Assembly: GCA_031425155.1 (NCBI GenBank)
Contig: JANPIV010000131.1
Location: forward strand, 1-64,000
Reading direction: 5' to 3'
Source: M3007 sp031425155
Lineage (GTDB): Bacteria > Bacteroidota > Bacteroidia > Chitinophagales > Saprospiraceae
Length of the DNA: 64,000 nt
The translations under genes were made by a program, and so were the position numbers. The stretch's first letter is position 1, and each line of letters opens with the position of its first letter. Under the pieces are notes generated by a model that saw nothing but the letters and a program-made list of their open reading frames with translations, did not search any database and was not told the origin of the DNA. Of this stretch, positions 57,924 through 64,000 are shown one piece after another.

Positions 57924-58706
57924 ATGAAAACAAACATCGCTCCCTGGGTGGCCCAACGCATCCTGCAATTCGTCAATACCGCACAAAAACCCATTGACCT
58001 TGTTCTTGGCGTGCTGGATGATCCCGGAGACGACGAGGATCGCGGTTTCACTATGCAACTGGCTCGCCGGGTGCTGCTCTACCGCGATACATTGCCTGGC
58101 AAACGCTTCCAGACCCTGGACCAATTGATTGCCGTCAGGGGCCTGGACCCGGACAAACTGGATGATCTGGCCTATACTTTTGGCGTATCTGCTGCTGCAT
58201 CTTTTGAAAAATCTCTTTTTGACGATGGTCTGCTGCTGGATAACTGGACCGTACTGCGCTACGAATGGAGCGCTGATTCTGATCAGGAATTCAGGCAATT
58301 CGCCGACGACCCGGCGGCGTTCCGGCAAGTAGTGTGGAACCTGGCGACGCGCGCCTGTATGGAGACTGTCGGCCCCGAAGAAGCCGAGGCCCGGACACGA
58401 ACTGCCTCCATACAAACCGATTACATTGATATTTATCACAATGGCACCGAAGAAGCGGCCTACGCTTTTGCACTATGGTTCTATCGTTTTGATGCCGACA
58501 ACTGGTTCGCTTTCGATGATATGTTCGATCAGACGACGACATTTTTCAGTCATCATGGCGGCGCATTTTTACCGCTGCAACTGCGTTTGTTCAAAGGTTT
58601 TAACAACCGGGTGCTACTGGATCAAGTGGTAGGGCAGGATTTGCCGGTGACGGTGGACTATTCAGAACACATGATCACGCTCTGGGTGGTGGGTTTGCAG
58701 GACTGA
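57924..58706 (+). CDS. Unrecognised protein with a helix-hairpin-helix-like segment
   Basis: Protein of 260 residues. Residues about 46-80 (LARRVLLYRDTLPGKRFQTLDQLIAVRGLDPDKLDDLAYTFGV) resemble a helix-hairpin-helix of the ComEA/competence type (TLDQLIAVRGLDPDKL). The rest (SFEKSLFDDGLLLDNWTVLRYEWSADSD... and the DNWFAFDDMFDQTTTFFSHHGG segment) has no family I know. There is no signal peptide or membrane segment. It starts 84 bases after DUF1080 and is followed 19 bases later by a membrane protein gene. Confidence 0.6.
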   Translation: MKTNIAPWVAQRILQFVNTAQKPIDLVLGVLDDPGDDEDRGFTMQLARRVLLYRDTLPGKRFQTLDQLIAVRGLDPDKLDDLAYTFGVSAAASFEKSLFDDGLLLDNWTVLRYEWSADSDQEFRQFADDPAAFRQVVWNLATRACMETVGPEEAEARTRTASIQTDYIDIYHNGTEEAAYAFALWFYRFDADNWFAFDDMFDQTTTFFSHHGGAFLPLQLRLFKGFNNRVLLDQVVGQDLPVTVDYSEHMITLWVVGLQD

Positions 58707-58725
58707 TTTTTTATCTGATAAAATT

Positions 58726-59139
58726 ATGCTCGAACAGTATCTTATTCTATTAGGTGCCGCTACTTTTCTAGTCCTCGGTACGCTCCATCTGGTGTACACT
58801 TTTTTTACCGATAATTTCCTGGCACGAAATGCCGGGACGGTAGAAAGTATGAAAAAAGATTACCCGGTACTCACTAGAAAGACCACGATGTGGAGAGCCT
58901 GGATAGGATTTAATGCCAGTCATAGTAGTGGGGCGATGTTTATTGGCCTGGTAAATATTTTGCTGGCTACTCAGCATTTTGAGCTTTATCAAAATGCTGA
59001 TAGCCTGCATCTGCTGAATATTATTACCGCTATTTTCTATTTATATTTAGCCAAAAAATATTGGTTCAATATTCCGTTTATGGGCATATTGATCGCGACT
59101 ATTTGTTTTATCACTGCTTTTATTTTGATCAAAGTGTAA
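58726..59139 (+). CDS. Small four-helix membrane protein of unknown function
   Basis: Protein of 137 residues with four hydrophobic helices: LEQYLILLGAATFLVLGTLHLVYTFF, WIGFNASHSSGAMFIGLVNILLA, LLNIITAIFYLYLAKKYW and FMGILIATICFITAFILIKV. The pattern WRAWIGFNASHSSGAMFIGL is conserved in a family of small bacterial membrane proteins without known function. It follows the previous gene by 19 bases, suggesting one transcript. Confidence 0.65.
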   Translation: MLEQYLILLGAATFLVLGTLHLVYTFFTDNFLARNAGTVESMKKDYPVLTRKTTMWRAWIGFNASHSSGAMFIGLVNILLATQHFELYQNADSLHLLNIITAIFYLYLAKKYWFNIPFMGILIATICFITAFILIKV

Positions 59140-59209
59140 GAGGCTGTTTTAAAAACAACGAAATACAAGCCTATCCGCTGACAACTTATTTCAAGATCAT
59201 AAAAGGATG

Positions 59210-59230
59210 ACCACCCGTTAATTGGGTGGT
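59210..59230. terminator. Short hairpin ACCACCC / GGGTGGT
   Basis: ACCACCC (59210-59216) pairs perfectly with GGGTGGT (59224-59230), followed by TTTC. It sits in the gap after the membrane protein gene and could be a weak terminator. Confidence 0.4.
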
Positions 59231-59277
59231 TTCACCACAACATCGGCCATATTAGCCCCAACCTCTAAATTTTTTAA

Positions 59278-60330
59278 ATGGCAACGAACCAGCCGATGTC
59301 CAGGATTGCAAAATATGCCCTGCTGTTTTGCTTAGCCCTTATTTTGATAAAAACCTGTGTACCAACGACCTACGATGTGCCGCATCCAGAACAAAGAGCC
59401 AGTACGCAGTATTGGGATTTGCCGACTGGCTCGCACATTGGTTATACCCTATTAAAAGCAAAAGGGCATAAGAAACCCTATTCCATTATTTATCTGCATG
59501 GCGGGCCGGGTGGACCTATTTACGACCGAAACATCACCTTGCTGGCACCGCTGGCGGAAGAGGGATATGATGTGTATTTATACGATCAGGTTGGTGGCGG
59601 AGCATCCGGCCGACTGGATAATATTAGTGATTACACCGCCGATCGCCATGTGCGTGATCTCGCAGAAATAGTACAAAAAATAGGTACCCAAAAGGTAATT
59701 TTAATTGCCCAATCGTGGGGTGCTATACTGGCGGTTTTATTCGCTGCCGATCATCCGGCACAAATAGAAAAAATCATCTTCACCAGTCCCGGACCTCTCG
59801 CACCGGTGCGTCTGGAATTGTCAAGTTTGCCTGGCCCGGATAGTTTGCAGCTGCGTACGCCTGATTATTCTAACGCCAACGCCGTGCGGGAAACCTATAC
59901 GTTAAGAAGCAAGGCGATTTTAAAAGTTGCCCAATGGTTTGGCCAAAAATTAGCTTCCGATGCTGAAGCAGACGATTTTGCCACTTATCTGAATATAAAA
60001 CTAAGAAAATCCACGGTTTGTGATACCACAAAACTATCGCCGCTACTGACCGGCGGAGGCGGCTATTACGTGCAGGTAATGACCATGCAGAGCCTCCAGG
60101 AAGTACAGGATCCGCGACCCAAACTTGAAAATTCCGATATACCAATACTGGTAATGAAAGGACAGTGCGACAACCAAAAATGGGGCTATACGCAGGAGTA
60201 TCTGCAAATTTTCCCTAACCATATATTTGTGCCGATAAAGGACGCTGGCCATGCTATTGCCGTAGAACAACCGGAAATATATTTGCAGGAAATACGGAAT
60301 TTTCTATCTGTTAAAAGATCAATTCACTGA
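59278..60330 (+). CDS. Alpha/beta hydrolase of the S33 (prolyl aminopeptidase-like) group
   Basis: Protein of 350 residues with an N-terminal membrane anchor or lipoprotein-like signal (YALLFCLALILIKTC). The hydrolase core has IIYLHGGPGGPIYDRN (oxyanion HGGPGG), nucleophile Ser in LIAQSWGAILAVLFAADHP, acid Asp in MKGQCDNQKWG and His in DAGHAIAVEQPE. HGGPGG is typical of the S33 aminopeptidase subgroup. Its substrate is unknown. It overlaps by a few bases the 3' end of the broken gene on the minus strand. Confidence 0.82.
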   Translation: MATNQPMSRIAKYALLFCLALILIKTCVPTTYDVPHPEQRASTQYWDLPTGSHIGYTLLKAKGHKKPYSIIYLHGGPGGPIYDRNITLLAPLAEEGYDVYLYDQVGGGASGRLDNISDYTADRHVRDLAEIVQKIGTQKVILIAQSWGAILAVLFAADHPAQIEKIIFTSPGPLAPVRLELSSLPGPDSLQLRTPDYSNANAVRETYTLRSKAILKVAQWFGQKLASDAEADDFATYLNIKLRKSTVCDTTKLSPLLTGGGGYYVQVMTMQSLQEVQDPRPKLENSDIPILVMKGQCDNQKWGYTQEYLQIFPNHIFVPIKDAGHAIAVEQPEIYLQEIRNFLSVKRSIH

Positions 60331-61190
60331 ATATATTTATACAAAAACTGATAAACAATTTTGGGATTAATGTATTCCGTTTCCCGTATTAGGAGCCCCT
60401 TTTCATTGTAAACGTACTTCCGTATAATACGATCTCGTTTTTTCACATTATAATCTACCCCGTAGGAGGTCATTTTATACTTTTTCCATGGTTTGATTAT
60501 TTTTTCAACCAGTTGATTGGAATCGTTATAGGTATTTTTCTCAATAAGCCGCTTTTTTCGGCCATTATAACCGTAACGCAGGCTATAGGATTTAACCAGA
60601 TTATTGTGTACATCATATTTGTTTACTCTAATACCCGGAGCCTTACCTTTTCGGTAGTAGAAAAAACTTTTCGCCACATTGCCTTTATCGTCATATTCAT
60701 TACTTGATCTGAGCATTTTGCCTTTTCCATAGTCATCGTAGGTTTCTATCAGGCGATGCTGCTGATTATAAACCATATAGGAAGTAGAAGTTTGGTTGAT
60801 ACTATCCGTAAAAGTACGCCACTACATTTGGACAAGATTACCTGACGAATCATACTGGTAATCACGCTGGCTTACTATGGTATCCCCGCCCTTGTAATAA
60901 GTCGTTTTTAATACAAGGGTAGCATGTAAATACTCCGAAATACTTTTGTAGGAAGAGTATTTGCCCGTCTCAAAACTATATGAGGATTCAGGATAACCTT
61001 TGGAATTATAATTAACTGTATATATCAGAACAGGATCACTGGTTAACTGACCATCCTTAATGATGGTTCGATAAGTATGCTTGGCCGTTATTTTATGATT
61101 GGCCAACAATTTTCTTTGATCTGATGCCTGCGAAAAAGAAATGTAACAGAAAATGAAAAGTAAAAATAGGGTTGTGGTAAATCTTATCAT
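60324..61190 (-). pseudogene. Exported YD-repeat-like protein broken by one in-frame TAG
   Basis: Reading from the ATG ending at 61190, a signal peptide (MIRFTTTLFLLFIFCYISFSQA) leads into tandem YxYDxxGNL-like repeats (YTVNYNSKGYPESSY, QRDYQYDSSGNLVQM). A TAG at 60822-60824 interrupts the frame. The same frame then continues WRTFTDSINQTSTSYMVYNQQHRLIETYDDYGKG, EYDDKGNVAKSF, KYDVHNNLVKSY and YNEKGLLIRETEYIN to a normal stop at 60324. Total length would be 288 residues. A single substitution (for example CAG or TGG to TAG) or a sequencing error explains it. The repeats resemble RHS/YD-type or MORN-like toxin and wall-associated proteins of Bacteroidota. Confidence 0.82.
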
Positions 61191-61316
61191 GGGATATGTA
61201 GTTGTTAGGTTTTATCTCCAAGCCGTCTCCAACCGCCCTACCGCCATATCCAAGTGCGTCCTTAAAAATATTGCCTCGTGTTTCGAGCAAAGAAACGGGA
61301 TTTTTTGCGGTGCTAT

Positions 61317-61961
61317 TCAGATTCTTTTTTTACTCACCGCTTTCGGCTTACTAGTGAACACTACTTTGGAAGCAGATTTTTTAGTGCTGCGGCTAGTTTC
61401 TTCGTCTGTCAACGTTTTACCGGAAATCACCGATTTATTTTGTTCGGTCACCTCTTCTTCTGTAGCAAATTCATCTTTATGTTTGATAAGCAGCCAGGAA
61501 TTTTTGGCAAATTGGGTACGCACCAAAGCAAATTCGCCCTGCAATTTTTCGCCATACATGCGGAATTTCAGCGAACCTCCTTCCAGTTGCTTTAATAAAT
61601 ATTTTTCCTGCGCTTTCTTGTTGCCCACTTCTTCGATGGGCTCATAAGTACCTTTATCCCAGACGATTACATCACCGGCACCGTAGTTGCCTTCAGCAAT
61701 ATTACCTTCAAAATCCTTGTAATCATAGGGATGATCTTCGACCATCATCGCCAGGCGTTTTACGCTGGGCGTGAGGGAAGGACCTTTCGGCACGGCCCAA
61801 CTTTTCAGTACACCTTCCATTTCCAGGCGAAAATCGTAGTGTAAAGTAGAAGCCTGGTGCAGTTGCACTACAAAAATGAGTTGCGCGGCTTTCGCCTGGC
61901 CGCCAACGGATTCGGGAGTGTGTTTAAAATCCCGTTTTTCTTTATATTTAGTCAGGCTCAT
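61317..61961 (-). CDS. Stand-alone LigD-type DNA 3'-phosphoesterase
   Basis: Protein of 214 residues. It matches the 3'-phosphoesterase (PE) module of bacterial NHEJ ligase LigD: FVVQLHQASTLHYDFRLEMEGVLKSWAVPKGPSLTP, KRLAMMVEDHPYDYKDFEGNIAEGNYGAGDVIVWDKGTYEP, FRMYGEKLQGEFALVRT and NSWLLIKHKDEFA. The His, Asp and Arg of LHYDFRLE are the expected metal and phosphate ligands. PE trims 3'-ribonucleotides and phosphates at break ends. A lysine/serine-rich C-terminal tail follows. No Ku or ligase gene is in the window. Confidence 0.9.
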   Translation of the reverse strand: MSLTKYKEKRDFKHTPESVGGQAKAAQLIFVVQLHQASTLHYDFRLEMEGVLKSWAVPKGPSLTPSVKRLAMMVEDHPYDYKDFEGNIAEGNYGAGDVIVWDKGTYEPIEEVGNKKAQEKYLLKQLEGGSLKFRMYGEKLQGEFALVRTQFAKNSWLLIKHKDEFATEEEVTEQNKSVISGKTLTDEETSRSTKKSASKVVFTSKPKAVSKKRI

Positions 61962-62145
61962 GACGCGCGTTTTTAGGTGATTTAGACAGACTGGCTTTTA
62001 CGATTTGCTCCCACGGCACTTCTTTTATTAGTGTATTTTAAAAATGTTGTGCCACCACACTATTTTGCTGGGCGTCCGCGTAAGCCGTGAGCAATTCTTT
62101 GTAAAAAATGTTACAGTACACATTGTATCAACAGCACTGCTCTAT

Positions 62146-63213
62146 ATGTCCAGATTATTCTCGCCCCTCACCATCAAAGACGTTACTTTTCGCAACCGAC
62201 TGGTGGTCTCGCCCATGTGCCAGTACTCTTCCATAGACGGCTTCGCCAACGACTGGCACCTGGTACACCTGGGTAGCCGGGCCGTGGGCGGTGCCGCACT
62301 CGTGATGCAGGAAGCCACCGCCGTCAGCCCGGAAGGCCGTATTACGCCGAGCGATATGGGTTTGTATAAAGACGAACACGTCGCCAAACTGCGCACGATC
62401 ACCGATTTTATTCATGCGCAGGGCGCGGTGGCAGGCATTCAACTGGCCCATGCAGGCCGCAAAGCAAGCCATTATGTGCCCTGGGCAGGCGGGCGGCAAA
62501 TTCCATCCGATGCGCCGGAAAGTTGGACGACCGTAGCGCCATCGGCCATTCCTTTTGCGCCCGGTACCATCGCGCCTGAAGCACTGGACGATGTGGGTTT
62601 TCAGAAAGTGATCGGGGATTTTCAAAAGGCTGCTGAACGTGCGCTGAGCGCAGGCTATAAGGTAGTAGAAATTCACGCGGCGCACGGCTATTTGATCCAT
62701 GAGTTCTTGTCGCCGCTCAGTAATACGCGCACTGATGATTATGGCGGCAGTTTTGAGCATAGAATTCGCTTGCTACTAGAAATTATAGCTGCCGTACAAG
62801 TAGTTTGGCCCGCTACCCTACCCTTGTTTGTGCGTATTTCGGCCTCCGACTGGATGCCGGGTGGCTGGAACGAAGAAGATTCGGCGCAATTATCCGCTGT
62901 TTTAAAAACCAAAGGCGTGGACTTGATTGATTGCTCTTCCGGCGGTAATATACTTGGCGCAAAAATCCCGGTGGGACCCGGTTATCAGGTGCATTTTGCC
63001 GAAAAAATCAAGCAAGAAACGGGTATTCTGACGGGTGCCGTGGGTCTGATCACCGAAGCGCAGCAAGCCGAGGATATTTTGCAACGGGAGCAGGCAGATA
63101 TGATCTTTATGGCGCGGGAATCTTTGCGTGATCCTTATTTTCCACTCCATGCGGCCCGACAATTGGGCGATGAGGTAGTTTGGCCGGTGCAATATGAGCG
63201 GGCGAAGGGGTGA
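62146..63213 (+). CDS. namA: NADPH dehydrogenase of the old yellow enzyme family (YqjM/NamA-like)
   Basis: FMN-dependent TIM-barrel protein of 355 residues: MSRLFSPLTIKDVTFRNRLVVSPMCQYSSIDGFANDWHLVHLGSRAVGGAALVMQEATAV, GIQLAHAGRKAS (His for FMN/substrate), EIHAAHGYLIHEFLSPLSNTRTDDYGGSFEHRIRLLLEI and TGAVGLITEAQQAEDIL. The PMCQYS motif with Cys is the YqjM-type FMN tuner. It reduces activated C=C bonds. The frame opens 34 codons earlier at 62044, but family homology and the ATG at 62146 favour the shorter form. Confidence 0.9.
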   Translation: MSRLFSPLTIKDVTFRNRLVVSPMCQYSSIDGFANDWHLVHLGSRAVGGAALVMQEATAVSPEGRITPSDMGLYKDEHVAKLRTITDFIHAQGAVAGIQLAHAGRKASHYVPWAGGRQIPSDAPESWTTVAPSAIPFAPGTIAPEALDDVGFQKVIGDFQKAAERALSAGYKVVEIHAAHGYLIHEFLSPLSNTRTDDYGGSFEHRIRLLLEIIAAVQVVWPATLPLFVRISASDWMPGGWNEEDSAQLSAVLKTKGVDLIDCSSGGNILGAKIPVGPGYQVHFAEKIKQETGILTGAVGLITEAQQAEDILQREQADMIFMARESLRDPYFPLHAARQLGDEVVWPVQYERAKG

Positions 63214-63217
63214 GTAG

Positions 63218-64000
63218 TTATTGTTCGTCACGCCATAATTCCAGGCTTAGATCGTCCACATATAATTTCTGTTTATGCGGGTTCCAAACGTAGGTTTTAA
63301 TACGTCCTGCCGGTGGGAAATTCCTGGGCACATGCACAAAAAAATCCGCCTCTGCCCATTCTTCCGGTCCACCGGGCGTCCAAATAGAGTAGGTCGGGTT
63401 AGCAATTTTTGTAGTGATATTTATGCCACGCCTTTTAAGCATTTTTCCTTGATCATCCCAAATTTCTACAACCAGCAAGGCCGTGTTTTCGCGGCGCGTA
63501 CTATCCTCACCACGACGTTGGAAACCCCAAACGTCGGCGCGTATCCAATCACCCGGACGCACCTCACGAGTGTCTTCTATTATTGTAGTTAGGGCAGAGT
63601 CTCTTACACAAACGCTGTACTGACCACTGTGATGAATACTCGCGTCGCGGTGTTCCTGCGAACTATTTTCTATTGAATTTTCGATAAGTTTACTAATTTT
63701 TATTAATTTTTGGCGAGGTTGTGACTCTCTTGATTCATAAGCAATTAACGAACGACGACTTGCTTTTAAAGAGCCGAAAATCGCCCAGTAGTAAGCCTTG
63801 TTACCATTTTCTGACCAGAGAATACCCGCGTAGAGTTGAATAGTCTGAAAAACATTCAGACTTGTAAATAAAATCACTATTGTTACTGGCAATAATAGTT
63901 TCCATCGTTTTACAGATAACCAACTAAAAAAAGCACCTAATGGGAACGCCATCAAAGGATAAGTTTCTACCATGGGACGCGAACCGAAACCGTTAATATA
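63218..64000 (-). CDS. Membrane protein, probable glycosyltransferase-family-39-like, C-terminal part (cut by window edge)
   Basis: The frame runs beyond the right edge; the last upstream codons read YINGFGSRPMVETYPLMAFPLGAFFSWLSVKRW. FGSRPMVETYPLMAFPLG resembles the conserved loop of Bacteroidota multi-helix glycosyltransferase-like membrane proteins. Two transmembrane helices are visible (LMAFPLGAFFSWL and LLLPVTIVILFTSLNVFQTI), then a soluble C-terminal domain of about 170 residues (RPGDWIRADVWGFQRRG... to VDDLSLELWRDEQ) with a beta-sandwich look. The internal ATG at 63973 should not be read as the true start. The function is only suggested. Confidence 0.6.
   Translation of the reverse strand, partial: YINGFGSRPMVETYPLMAFPLGAFFSWLSVKRWKLLLPVTIVILFTSLNVFQTIQLYAGILWSENGNKAYYWAIFGSLKASRRSLIAYESRESQPRQKLIKISKLIENSIENSSQEHRDASIHHSGQYSVCVRDSALTTIIEDTREVRPGDWIRADVWGFQRRGEDSTRRENTALLVVEIWDDQGKMLKRRGINITTKIANPTYSIWTPGGPEEWAEADFFVHVPRNFPPAGRIKTYVWNPHKQKLYVDDLSLELWRDEQ

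Overview
The window reads as chromosomal DNA of a Bacteroidota bacterium, most likely Saprospiraceae or a close chitinophagian relative. The signs are three secreted proteins with type IX secretion (T9SS) C-terminal sorting domains (M1 peptidase, M36 peptidase, glycoside hydrolase), candidate promoters with the Bacteroidota -7 element TAnnTTTG, weak Shine-Dalgarno context, lineage-typical families (DUF4419, DUF3667, MbnP-like lipoprotein, CX4CH cytochrome) and intergenic DNA filled with palindromic words. The lineage is inferred from gene content only.

Region 1 (450-15140) is a nucleobase catabolism block on the + strand. In order it holds a CoA-acylating semialdehyde dehydrogenase, a class III aminotransferase, an NCS1 permease, dihydropyrimidinase, beta-ureidopropionase, PreT, PreA, and the two subunits of a molybdenum hydroxylase of the xanthine dehydrogenase type. 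Together these would import uracil or thymine, reduce and open the ring, release beta-alanine or beta-aminoisobutyrate, and channel the carbon to acyl-CoA; the hydroxylase would feed in purines. A Uma2-family gene sits backwards between xdhA and xdhB. The maturation gene xdhC lies 8 kb away at 22891-23883.

Region 2 (15305-22293) holds a glucosaminidase and an M1 peptidase, then an accessory patch: a low-GC gene with a HEPN-like RNxxxH motif, a complete 1456-bp IS4-family element with 34-bp terminal repeats and a 13-bp target duplication, a 243-bp MITE with a 10-bp duplication, and a fragment of a xisI-like gene.

Region 3 (22294-47315) is mixed housekeeping and cell-surface content: cupin, XdhC, alpha/beta hydrolase, MbnP-like/cytochrome pair, 6-phosphogluconolactonase, prolyl oligopeptidase, a periplasmic coiled-coil protein next to a class III adenylate cyclase, RfbB, CDGSH protein, rhodanese, Prs, M36 peptidase, CtlX, DUF3667, GatB and an alpha-dioxygenase-like heme peroxidase.

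Region 4 (47453-51030) is a second accessory patch: a PIN-toxin pair, a 106-bp MITE and an LRR-Roc-COR protein ending in an EAD11-like domain, with strong internal shifts in base composition. Region 5 (51074-64000) holds secreted hydrolases, hypothetical proteins, a gene broken by one in-frame TAG, a stand-alone LigD phosphoesterase, an old-yellow-enzyme homologue and a membrane protein cut by the window edge.

The most unusual feature is the intergenic DNA. At least a dozen loci carry a short locus-specific word repeated in both orientations, one 98-bp palindrome occurs four times, and several words appear to have grown into the ends of genes. No rRNA, tRNA or CRISPR array was seen.
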